A stretch of 50,268 nt of DNA from NCBI GenBank assembly GCA_002358905.1, contig DEPT01000066.1:1-50268 (forward strand). Reading direction: 5' to 3'. Positions 25,979 to 33,787 of this stretch are shown here, piece after piece. The stretch comes from Akkermansiaceae bacterium UBA3385 (GTDB lineage Bacteria > Verrucomicrobiota > Verrucomicrobiia > Verrucomicrobiales > Akkermansiaceae). The notes beneath the pieces were generated by a model that searched no databases, was not told where the DNA came from, and saw only the letters and a list, made by a program, of their open reading frames with translations. Each line of letters starts with the position of its first letter. Position 1 is the first letter of the stretch. The translations under genes were made by a program, and so were the position numbers.

Positions 25979-26566
25979 ATGTTCACCACAAAACAACGTT
26001 TGCGCCGGGAGGTATTGGCGCGGCTCAAAAAGGCCGCAGCAGCCGACCCGGCGCAACTGCGTTCTGCAGAGTTGCGACAACTGCTGCACCCCATTCTGAA
26101 GGGAAACAGTCTTTGCGTCGCCATATACGCGCCTTTGCCTCATGAAGTCAATCTACTGCCCCTCATGCAGGAATACCCGCAGCACCGCTTTGTATTTCCT
26201 CGCTGCATCCAAGACCGTAAAATGAGTTTTCACCACGTACTTTCGCTGGAAAATGACATGAAGCCAGGCGCCATGGGCATTCTTGAACCTGCAGAGCACA
26301 CTCCAACTGTTGCACCGGATGAAATAGATGTATTAATCGTACCCGGAGTGGCTTTCACCCAGGAAGGCCAGAGACTGGGCTACGGCGGTGGATACTATGA
26401 CCGGTATATTCCAACCTGTCCGACGGCCCGTATTCTTGCTCTTGCCTTTAACGAACAATTGGTACCGGAAATCCCCACAGAGGAGCACGACTACCGAATT
26501 CAGGAAATCCTTACCACCCGGGACACGGATTTGGCTTGTCAGGCCTGCGCATCTGTGGTTAGATAA
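25979..26566 (+). CDS. 5-formyltetrahydrofolate cyclo-ligase
   Basis: The protein has 195 residues. The family signature 'GQRLGYGGGYYDRY' is intact (about 136-149), preceded by 'DVLIVPGVAFT' and with 'VAIYAPLPHEVNLLPLM' in the substrate half. It converts 5-formyl-THF to 5,10-methenyl-THF using ATP in the cytoplasm. It follows pgeF without a gap. Its last codons contain the predicted promoter of the riboswitch operon, whose -10 covers the TAA. Confidence 0.94.
   Translation: MFTTKQRLRREVLARLKKAAAADPAQLRSAELRQLLHPILKGNSLCVAIYAPLPHEVNLLPLMQEYPQHRFVFPRCIQDRKMSFHHVLSLENDMKPGAMGILEPAEHTPTVAPDEIDVLIVPGVAFTQEGQRLGYGGGYYDRYIPTCPTARILALAFNEQLVPEIPTEEHDYRIQEILTTRDTDLACQACASVVR
26536..26565 (+). promoter_or_regulatory. 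Promoter of the cobalamin-riboswitch operon
   Basis: TTGTCA (26536-26541), 18-bp spacer, TAGATA (26560-26565), inside the end of the cyclo-ligase gene. The predicted start near 26572 lies just before the first riboswitch hairpin (26576). Confidence 0.45.
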
Positions 26567-26575
26567 AGAGGTACC

Positions 26576-26756
26576 GCACAGCGATTCTGTGCGTAGAGCC
26601 CCCCGGAGGCGGCGGGAAGCCGCAGGAAATAGATGGGGAAGACGGTGTGAATCCGTCGCTGTGCCGCAACCGTGTTGAGCCGGAAAAACCGGCTCTCAGT
26701 CGGAATGCCAGCCATGGGGGCTCGCCAACGACATATAGCGGCGATGCACCGCTGTA
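26576..26756 (+). ncRNA. Cobalamin (B12) riboswitch
   Basis: The conserved core is unmistakable: GGGAAGACGGTGTGAATCC (26636 on), GCTGTGCCGCAACCGT, and the B12-box-like CAGTCGGAATGCCAGCC ending at 26713. Stems that can be drawn are GCACAG/CTGTGC (26576-26592), GCGGC/GCCGC (26609-26623), GAGCCGG/CCGGCTC (around 26677-26695) and a closing pair GAGCCCCC (26596-26603) with GGGGGCTC (26716-26723). A following 8-bp hairpin (26734-26741 with 26749-26756) ends 18 nt before the receptor ATG and may be the expression platform. There is no T-tract, so control of translation initiation is more likely than termination. Cobalamin should shut the operon down. Confidence 0.95.
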
Positions 26757-26774
26757 GCACCGGCCACATCATCA

Positions 26775-28715
26775 ATGAAGAAAATAAACAATGCTCCCAA
26801 GGGGAGCTCTATACGCATTGTGCCAGTCTTTATACTGGCAGGTATTTGTTCTGCGGCACATGCCGCAGATAATCAGGTCACAGAACTGGCACCCATTACA
26901 GTCTCCGCCCATGGAGGAACAGCGGTTCCGTACGACACGAGCGGTGTATCTGTAACCATTCTGGATACCAACCAGCTACGGGGAGAAGGCATCAGTAATC
27001 TGGGTGAAGCGCTCACGCGGGTTCCTGGCGTTTACGTTGAATCCGGAGGTGGCTCGAACCAGCGGGGAAATATCTGCAACATATCCATCCGTGGCATGAG
27101 CAGCGGCCAGCACATTCTGCCCATGATGGATGGTCTGCGACTGTACGACAACTCACAAGGCTGCAATCTGACGCCCAATATCATGGCGAGAACCACCATA
27201 TTCGACGTAGGGACGCTGGAAGTTCTGAAAGGCTCCCAAGGTGCAGTATACGGCAGTGGTGCCATTGGCGGGGTCATCTACATGGAAACCCCCGAGGGAC
27301 AGGGCCCCCCATCTTGTTCTCTGTTCAACGAAGTCGGCAGTTTTTCCTCATACACAGGTAACATGACTGCACAGGGAAGAAAAAACGTTCTCTCCTATTT
27401 CGTATCAGCCACATACGAAACAACAGACAATGACCTGATAAAGGTTAACGGCGAAAAGCCTGCAGATTCCAAAGCCGGAAGTTCTGATAACTGGCAGGAA
27501 GCGATACGTCTCGATTACCGACCAGACAACGAAACGCATGCACGCATTACCTACCGACGGAGTGATGCCGAATATCAATCGCCCGGCGCCTGGGGAGACC
27601 CACACTACAGCTTCCGCACCAACCTGATATCCGGCGCAGTCGAAAAGAAACTGACTCACGCCTTTACGAGCGAATTAAATGCCGGCTACTACGGCGCAGA
27701 TTATACCTACGGACAAGGCAACACGCACGATTTGCGAAACGTGCAAGCCAACTGGCGCAATCAGTACCGATGGAACAAAACGCATTCTACAACAGCCGGG
27801 CTGGGATATATTTACGGTCAGCACGATTACCTCAATACCGGCAATAAGGAAAGAGGTTCAGAACATAAGGAAAACGTGTTCAGCCTCTTTGCGGAACACC
27901 AGTATATTCCATACAAGAACTGGAACAACTCACTCGCCATGCGACTGGATCAAAGTGACGTGTTCGACATGCTTTATACCGTTCGTGCTGCTAGCAGTCT
28001 GAGTTTCAACCGGAATCGTACCCGTCTTACCGGAGCCATTGCACGCGGATACAAATCGCCCACGTCCTTCCAGCGGACCCCGGAAAAATATGCCGATGCG
28101 TACTACACCTACCAGGGCAACCCGGAGCTTGGGTGCCAGTCCAGTTGGAGTGCAGAAGCAGGCATTGAGCACGAGTGGATGAACAATCACACAGCAGAGC
28201 TGACTCTCTTCTGGATTCGCACCAATGATGCCATTCGCACCAATTACACCACATATCCCATAACCTTCTACAATGACAGTGCTCACGATACAAGCCTGGG
28301 CATTGAATTCTGCTTGAACGGAACATGGGAAGAACAGTGGAAAACCGGTTATACACTCAGCCTGACACTGTGTGAGCCCAAGAGCTCCGATGACCGACAG
28401 CTGGCCTACACAGCCCGCCAGCTCTGGGCGGCAGATATTCACTCCTCTCCGTTTGAAGGATTCACCACGGGAATCGGACTGGCAGCGGCAAGCGGGCGCT
28501 CGAACTACCAGGGAGGAAATCCCAGCATGCTGGATGCGTACTACACGCTGCGTTGGTACGCGCAATATGAAGTAAGCAAACATCTGACCCTTCATCTGCG
28601 TATAGAAAACCTCACCAATCAGAAATATGTATCCGAAACAGGATATCCGAATTACGCTGATTCCTACCTCAACCCAGGAACAGCAGTCTACGGTGGCTGC
28701 ACGGTGACATTCTGA
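26775..28715 (+). CDS. btuB: BtuB-like TonB-dependent cobalamin/corrinoid receptor
   Basis: The protein has 646 residues. The signal peptide (1-30) ends 'CSAAHA'. A TonB-box-like segment 'ELAPITVSAHG' follows. The plug domain (about 50-165) has 'LGEALTRVPGVYV', 'NISIRGM' and 'LEVLKGSQGAVYGSGAIGGVI'. The rest is a 22-strand-type barrel finishing in the usual terminal aromatic ('CTVTF'). Outer-membrane import is energised by TonB. The assignment to cobalamin or other corrinoids rests on the riboswitch directly upstream, not on the protein itself. It overlaps the binding-protein gene by 1 nt (TGATG). Confidence 0.9.
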   Translation: MKKINNAPKGSSIRIVPVFILAGICSAAHAADNQVTELAPITVSAHGGTAVPYDTSGVSVTILDTNQLRGEGISNLGEALTRVPGVYVESGGGSNQRGNICNISIRGMSSGQHILPMMDGLRLYDNSQGCNLTPNIMARTTIFDVGTLEVLKGSQGAVYGSGAIGGVIYMETPEGQGPPSCSLFNEVGSFSSYTGNMTAQGRKNVLSYFVSATYETTDNDLIKVNGEKPADSKAGSSDNWQEAIRLDYRPDNETHARITYRRSDAEYQSPGAWGDPHYSFRTNLISGAVEKKLTHAFTSELNAGYYGADYTYGQGNTHDLRNVQANWRNQYRWNKTHSTTAGLGYIYGQHDYLNTGNKERGSEHKENVFSLFAEHQYIPYKNWNNSLAMRLDQSDVFDMLYTVRAASSLSFNRNRTRLTGAIARGYKSPTSFQRTPEKYADAYYTYQGNPELGCQSSWSAEAGIEHEWMNNHTAELTLFWIRTNDAIRTNYTTYPITFYNDSAHDTSLGIEFCLNGTWEEQWKTGYTLSLTLCEPKSSDDRQLAYTARQLWAADIHSSPFEGFTTGIGLAAASGRSNYQGGNPSMLDAYYTLRWYAQYEVSKHLTLHLRIENLTNQKYVSETGYPNYADSYLNPGTAVYGGCTVTF

Positions 28716-30469
28716 TGAAACGCCTTCTTCTCTATTTTCTGGTTATGCTGGTACTGGTTGTCTGGTGGGCGACCAGTACCAGACAAGAAGTTCCTGCCTT
28801 CATCTCCACTTCTCCTGTGCAAACCGATTATCCGGCAGACTTCCAACCCCGGCTAAAAAAACTCAACGACATTCACACGACTCTCAACGAAAAATTGCCG
28901 GAAGGGCTCTGCTGGGAATCGGCACAAAATCATCCCGTTCCGGGAAATCCAGAAGCCGTGAAGGGCGGCCGGATCCGGATAAGCAACGCTGGTCCCTACC
29001 CTGCTCATTTTCTGAAATTCGGCGGCACAGTTCAGTTCTTTCACCAGAATCTGAATACTGCGACAGATGTTCCTCTGTTGCAGCTTCATCCACTTACAAA
29101 ACAGATTACTGCAGGAGTAGCCTCCGCATGGGCCAAGTCCGGAAATACGTTCTATCTGCAGCTGAACCGTGAAGCTCGTTACAATAACGGATGCCCGGTA
29201 CGCGCAGCCGATTACCTGCTGGGCCTCCTTCTCCAGGCTGAGCAGAAATGCACAGAATATGAAGCTATAGCAGCACTGGCAGACAAGATAAGCACCCATG
29301 GAGACAGCATCCTTTCCATCAGGCTCAAAAACACGGCTGACATCCTCACCGTTTGTCAGCAGCTGACCGCTGCAGAACCCGGATTTTACAGCCAGTTTGA
29401 TAGCAGGTTCCGTCAGACGTACGCCCAGCGTATCCCCCCGACGACAGGCGCATACAAGGTCAAACGAACCGAGAAGGGGCGGCTCATTGAGCTGGAAAGA
29501 GTTCAGAATTGGTGGGGCGAAAAAACACCGCTGGGACAATACCGATTCAATGCCAATACAATAGAGTTTCATTTCCTGACCTCGGAAGCACAAGTGTGGG
29601 AATTCTTCCTGCGAAAAAAGCTGGATGCCCTGCAGACCCGCAACATTGCCGCATGGCAGGAACGTTTGACTGACCACCCGGAAGTCTCTACCCTTACATA
29701 CGATGCCGAATATCCGATGCCGCCTTACGGCATTGCCATCAACACACGCACCGTCAGCAATATCGATATCCGGAAAGGACTCTTGCAAGCAATGGACATG
29801 AACAGAGCCATACAGCTTATCTGGAGAGGAGAAGCGCAACGTCTCACAACATTCAGCAGCGGATACGGTAAACTTTCACCTGAACATACGCCAAAATACT
29901 CATATTCACCAGAAAAAGCCCGAGCCTGCTTCTTCCGCGCCGGGTACTCCGTGCAGGGAAGCGATGGTATACTGCGGAAGGCTGATGGCACCAAATTAAG
30001 CGTGAAATTACTATACACGCCTAACGAAAAAATCAGCACACTGATATCCAGCCTGATAAGCAGCGCTGCGACTTGCGGAGCGGAAATTATACCTGAAGCA
30101 GTTCCGTGGCAGACTTGCCAGCGCCAATTAGACGAACGAAAACACGAACTGGTGTTCTGGGCGGTCCCGGCGCCAGCCACACCACAACCGGAACTATTTT
30201 TTGCCAAAACGGCAGAATCTTCATTCTCTCCATTCTCCCTTGATTCGCAGGAAATGGAACAGGCCTTGGAAGAATATAAAAAACAGCCGACAGCCGACAA
30301 CCTGGCACATATTGACAAACTCGTCTACCAATCAGCCATCTGGCTGCCGGGATGGAAAGAAAACCGGGTATATCTGGCACACCATTCCCATATACAAATC
30401 CCCATCAGCCCCTGGTGTTATGACGCACTGGATGCTCACATGTTCTGGGTTCTTCCCTCCACGCCGTGA
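28715..30469 (+). CDS. Family 5 (oligopeptide-type) extracellular solute-binding protein
   Basis: The protein has 584 residues. An N-terminal hydrophobic segment (3-20) ends without a lipobox Cys, so it is either a cleaved signal or an inner-membrane anchor. The body has SBP_bac_5 style features: 'LHPLTKQITAGVASAW', 'ARYNNGCPVRAADYL', 'NWWGEKTPLGQYRF' and 'IDIRKGLLQAMDMNRAIQLIW', closest in flavour to YejA/OppA. Family members bind peptides, nickel chelates or similar ligands for an ABC importer. Here it is locked into a B12-regulated operon where a BtuF would be expected, and no permease or ATPase is nearby. It overlaps the next gene by GTGA. Confidence 0.85.
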   Translation: MKRLLLYFLVMLVLVVWWATSTRQEVPAFISTSPVQTDYPADFQPRLKKLNDIHTTLNEKLPEGLCWESAQNHPVPGNPEAVKGGRIRISNAGPYPAHFLKFGGTVQFFHQNLNTATDVPLLQLHPLTKQITAGVASAWAKSGNTFYLQLNREARYNNGCPVRAADYLLGLLLQAEQKCTEYEAIAALADKISTHGDSILSIRLKNTADILTVCQQLTAAEPGFYSQFDSRFRQTYAQRIPPTTGAYKVKRTEKGRLIELERVQNWWGEKTPLGQYRFNANTIEFHFLTSEAQVWEFFLRKKLDALQTRNIAAWQERLTDHPEVSTLTYDAEYPMPPYGIAINTRTVSNIDIRKGLLQAMDMNRAIQLIWRGEAQRLTTFSSGYGKLSPEHTPKYSYSPEKARACFFRAGYSVQGSDGILRKADGTKLSVKLLYTPNEKISTLISSLISSAATCGAEIIPEAVPWQTCQRQLDERKHELVFWAVPAPATPQPELFFAKTAESSFSPFSLDSQEMEQALEEYKKQPTADNLAHIDKLVYQSAIWLPGWKENRVYLAHHSHIQIPISPWCYDALDAHMFWVLPSTP

Positions 30470-31182
30470 TTCACATTTATCACACACCTGCTTCAATTCT
30501 TGCCCGCCAGCGTCAGTACCTCGCGAGCAAATGTGCGGTGTCTGTGTTAGCAATCGGCTTGCTGGCAGCCACGGGTACCACGTTTATCAAACTTCCCGAA
30601 CAAAAAATAGTTCCTGAATGTAATTTTTTCGGCGTAGAATACTATCCAGCTCCCCCAGAAGCCACCCCGCAAACGACAAGGCTGCTCATTCATCAACCCT
30701 CCTTCCGCCTAGAAGCCCCGGTCCTGCCGGAACTCCCTCAGCCAACGCCTGACCTCGCACTGAAAACCGGGGAAATCGACACCCCGGTATGTGAATCAAG
30801 CGAGGAAATGGAACCTGAGTTTGATTTCTCGATTTCCCCGCTATTCGTAGCAGAGAAATCCGTAGCAACCGGGCAAAGAAAAAAGCACGCAGAGACTGAT
30901 ACAAGCTACACCCCGCCAGATTATCTCCAATGTCCCCATCCGCCCTACCCGCCCCACATGCGGCAACGAAGAGCTGAAGGCACCGTATCTGTGCTCATTG
31001 AGGTTTCCACCTCCGGCACCCCCACACAAGTAACAATCACCCAAAGCAGTGGATTCAAGGCACTGGACAACCACGCCCGCGGCTGGATTCTGCAGCACTG
31101 GACATTCTCCCCTGCCCGGCAGAATAATCGGCCGCTCAGTTCCCATGTCCGGACCAGCATCACTTTTTCTCTACATGGGTGA
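30466..31182 (+). CDS. tonB: TonB energy-transducer protein
   Basis: The protein has 238 residues from a GTG start overlapping the previous stop. A single membrane anchor lies at about 25-43, then a Pro/Glu-rich periplasmic linker. The C-terminal TonB domain (about 155-238) carries 'PPYPPHMRQRRAEGTVSVLIEV' and 'ALDNHARGWILQHWTFSPAR'. It delivers proton-motive energy from an ExbB/ExbD complex, not in the window, to the receptor. Its place in the operon suggests dedication to the upstream BtuB-like receptor. An IS remnant begins 4 nt after the stop. Confidence 0.9.
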   Translation: MIHIYHTPASILARQRQYLASKCAVSVLAIGLLAATGTTFIKLPEQKIVPECNFFGVEYYPAPPEATPQTTRLLIHQPSFRLEAPVLPELPQPTPDLALKTGEIDTPVCESSEEMEPEFDFSISPLFVAEKSVATGQRKKHAETDTSYTPPDYLQCPHPPYPPHMRQRRAEGTVSVLIEVSTSGTPTQVTITQSSGFKALDNHARGWILQHWTFSPARQNNRPLSSHVRTSITFSLHG

Positions 31183-31185
31183 AAT

Positions 31186-31870
31186 GGGGTCTGTTTCAGA
31201 TTTGCTGAAGCACTAGAGACTTCCAGGCTTGTCTTTGTAACACCCATTGCAAAGAGCTGATGATTAAACAAATATACAACAAAAGGGCCGGACTGCCACC
31301 GCGCTATTGTCCGCCATAATTGTGTTGAGGTCAAACTTGCAATTGAGCATAGATACAATTTTTGTTGTCCTAAGTGTCAATCTATACTTAAAACTCACTC
31401 AGTAAGAAAAGTTTGTGTACGAGATTCACCCATCGCAGACAAGGATATCATGCTGTACGTTGATACGATGCAAGGGTACTGTGTTTATTGCAACCGCTAC
31501 ATCACCATGGGGCCTGAAATTTGTCACCCCTCCTATGGCTACACATGGAGGCTGATGCGGCTGCTTTCTCGATTTCTCATGCATACATCCGCTCTATAGA
31601 TGTGAATAAAAAGCAAAGTTAAGATATTGGGAAACTTTGCCAGAAAAATCAGTGAGCAATTTAACGAGGTGATAAATGTCATTCGTTACAAGATAAACTC
31701 GGCCCGAATAGAATCGGCAAACGCAGCCATAAAGCGGATACAAGCAAAGTCGTGCGGGCTGTTTGATGTGAGGCTCCTGTTTCTGAAACGGCCTCAAATA
31801 TACTTCCTGAAACTGCAAGGAAAACACAAAACGGGGCATTCATACTACCAGCAGATTTGGAACAGACCCC
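31186..31870. mobile_element. Decayed, internally deleted ISL3-family element
   Basis: The terminal inverted repeats are 31186-31207 (GGGGTCTGTTTCAGATTTGC...) and 31849-31870, matching over 22 bp with three mismatches. The 685-bp span contains N- and C-terminal parts of an ISL3 transposase but lacks the middle. Complete ISL3 elements are about 1.3-1.5 kb. No convincing 8-bp target duplication flanks the ends; only an A-rich similarity is seen. The element cannot move by itself but keeps both ends and might be mobilised in trans. It fills the gap between the tonB stop and the next promoter. Confidence 0.85.
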
Positions 31871-31896
31871 AAAATAACATATTACAGAAGATTTAA
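31260..31896 (+). pseudogene. ISL3-family transposase remnant
   Basis: The N-terminus 'MIKQIYNKRAGLPP' reads from the ATG at 31260. It must shift frame near 31290-31300 to continue as 'DCHRAIVRHNCVEVKLAIEH', then the zinc finger 'FCCPKCQS...YCVYCNRY' and 'YTWRLMRLLSRFL', ending at TAG 31597-31599. After two more stops the same frame resumes with the C-terminal motif 'ILGNFARKISEQFNEV' and 'INSARIESANAAIKRIQAK'. The catalytic DDE core, about 200-250 residues, is gone. The C-terminal frame now runs through the right inverted repeat to 31896. At least three lesions are visible: a frameshift, stop codons and the deletion. Confidence 0.85.
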
Positions 31897-31898
31897 CA

Positions 31899-31928
31899 TT
31901 GACCCACACAAGCGGTGTATGGTAGAAT
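31899..31928 (+). promoter_or_regulatory. Promoter for the OlsF-like gene, leaderless
   Basis: TTGACC (31899-31904), 18-bp spacer, TAGAAT (31923-31928), then 6 nt (GAATTC) to the ATG at 31935. The expected start of transcription coincides with the first ATG. This supports that ATG over the in-frame ones at 31965 and 31980. The -35 lies 29 bp beyond the IS remnant. Confidence 0.6.
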
Positions 31929-31934
31929 GAATTC

Positions 31935-33752
31935 ATGGTGCGTAGCGACACCAAAGCGCGTGTTATGAATGAGAAAATCATGAATCTCGGGGAATATATT
32001 CCCGGCGGAAAGAAGATGCCCGAATGGTTGCTGAATGTGGGAGAAAGGCTGCTCGGTTTTCATGTATTCAATGTAGCTCATTCTAAAATCGAAGATGACC
32101 AGAAAGCTGGCTGCACGGAAAATTTCTTCAAACTTGCCTGCAAGTATCTTCCCCTCAACTACGAGGTAAAAGGGCTTGAAAACATTCCAGCCGAAGGCCC
32201 CTGCGTCATTGTCAGCAATCACCCCCATGGCATGTCCGATGGTCTGATGATAGGGGATATTGCCATGAAGGTCCGCAGTGATATCCGCATTGTCGTCAAT
32301 GAATTCCTGCACTGCGTCCGGGGCATGCGGCCCTACCAGATTACGGTGGATGTTTATGGAGGAGAAGAAGCTAAACGAGCCAACATGAGCGGAATGCGAG
32401 AAATCCTGAAATGGCTTCGAGATGGTCATTGTCTCATCATCTTCCCCAGTGGTTCGGCAGCATCGTGGTCAGAAGAAGACGGAAGAGTCATCGATGACCC
32501 ATGGCAGGAAAACATGGCCACCATTATACGCAAGACAAAGGCAGCGGTGGTACCCATGCATTTTTCCGGGCAGAACGGGCGCTTATTCCAATTTGTAACG
32601 CGTGTATGCAAGGAAAAACGCTCCGCATTGCTGGCACGAGAAATCAAGAAAGACCGCAAAACCCTGCATCAGGTCCGCATCGGCAAAGCAATTCCGGCCA
32701 GCAGACTGGAACTTCTTCCGACAGATGCAGCACTTTCTGACTATCTGAGGCTGAACTCCATGATGCTGAGATATTCAGACCAAGCAGCATCGCACGCATC
32801 GGGACAGACCCGCCAGATGGAGCCGATTGATACCCCGATATCACCAGACGAACTCCAGCAGGAAATTGACACACTTCTCGTCGAAGACCACCTGCTCTAC
32901 ACCAACAAAGCTACTGGGCTGCAAATTTATACAGCACAAGGCAATAAGATTCCAAAGCTGCTGCGGGAAATCGGCATCCAACGCGAAATCACGTTCCGAG
33001 CCGTTGGCGAAGGTTCCGGCTTAGCCTGTGACACAGATGCCTACGACCAGTACTATGATCATCTCATCATGTGGGATCCTGCCCACAAGCGAATCGCCGG
33101 TGCATACCGCATGGGCAGAACGGATGACATTGTAAAATCCCGCGGCATAACAGGTATCTACAACACTGAATTCTTTACCATTGGTAATGGTTTTGTCAAC
33201 CATGTGAAAAACGGCCTGGAAATGGGCCGGGCATTCATAACCGCAGCATACCAGAAGCATCCGGCATCCCTCGATACGCTCTGGATGGGCATTGGCCATT
33301 TTATCCGCAAATACCCCAGATATCGCTATCTGTATGGAACAGTCAGCGTTTCTTCTGATTATACAGAACGCTCCCGTACCCTCATTCACGAGTATCTGAA
33401 ATGCCACTGCATGGATAATGAACTGGCTGAACACGTACAAGCCAAGACTCCGCCGCAAGGAATGGATTTATTGAGTGAGGATGCCAGGCTTCTACCCTCC
33501 GGGCTGGAAGACCTGCGCCTTCTTTCCTCGCTGATAAGTGATCTGGAACCTGATGGGCGCAGCATTCCTGTATTGCTTCGACAATATCTCCGGTTAAATG
33601 GCAAAATGGTTTCTTTCAACGTAGATTCAGAGTTCGGTGATACGCTGGACTGCCTGGTAGTGGTCGATTTGCTAGCCGCGCCGGACAGACTCATGACCCG
33701 ATACTGTGGAGAGTCATTAAAAAGCCATGCAGACACGATGACAGAAGCTTGA
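31935..33752 (+). CDS. OlsF-like bifunctional acyltransferase (aminolipid synthesis)
   Basis: The protein has 605 residues in two domains. Residues about 60-290 are a PlsC-type O-acyltransferase with 'VSNHPHGMSDG' (N95-H96...D102), the NHPxGxxDG variant typical of the hemolysin/OlsA-like group, and 'CLIIFPSGSAASW'. Residues about 320-520 resemble the OlsB/GNAT N-acyltransferase ('YYDHLIMWDP', 'GAYRMGRTDDI', 'LEMGRAFITAAYQ', 'LWMGIGHFI', 'LYGTVSVSSDY'). This order, O-acyl then N-acyl domain, is that of OlsF, which makes ornithine lipids; related enzymes make glycine lipids. The acceptor amino acid is not known here. It is cytoplasmic or membrane-associated. The TGA overlaps the -35 of the lptD promoter. 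Confidence 0.85.
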   Translation: MVRSDTKARVMNEKIMNLGEYIPGGKKMPEWLLNVGERLLGFHVFNVAHSKIEDDQKAGCTENFFKLACKYLPLNYEVKGLENIPAEGPCVIVSNHPHGMSDGLMIGDIAMKVRSDIRIVVNEFLHCVRGMRPYQITVDVYGGEEAKRANMSGMREILKWLRDGHCLIIFPSGSAASWSEEDGRVIDDPWQENMATIIRKTKAAVVPMHFSGQNGRLFQFVTRVCKEKRSALLAREIKKDRKTLHQVRIGKAIPASRLELLPTDAALSDYLRLNSMMLRYSDQAASHASGQTRQMEPIDTPISPDELQQEIDTLLVEDHLLYTNKATGLQIYTAQGNKIPKLLREIGIQREITFRAVGEGSGLACDTDAYDQYYDHLIMWDPAHKRIAGAYRMGRTDDIVKSRGITGIYNTEFFTIGNGFVNHVKNGLEMGRAFITAAYQKHPASLDTLWMGIGHFIRKYPRYRYLYGTVSVSSDYTERSRTLIHEYLKCHCMDNELAEHVQAKTPPQGMDLLSEDARLLPSGLEDLRLLSSLISDLEPDGRSIPVLLRQYLRLNGKMVSFNVDSEFGDTLDCLVVVDLLAAPDRLMTRYCGESLKSHADTMTEA

Positions 33753-33777
33753 CAAATCCGTAATATTCGGGCAGAAT
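33749..33777 (+). promoter_or_regulatory. Promoter for lptD
   Basis: Perfect TTGACA (33749-33754, including the stop codon of the preceding gene), 17-bp spacer, CAGAAT (33772-33777), then 10 nt to the ATG at 33788. The leader would be about 4 nt. Confidence 0.55.
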
Positions 33778-33787
33778 AATTACATCG

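Noticed and set aside
31178..31878. 8-bp target duplication of the ISL3 remnant
   Set aside because: Flanks share only an A-rich stretch; no exact direct repeat at the inverted-repeat borders.
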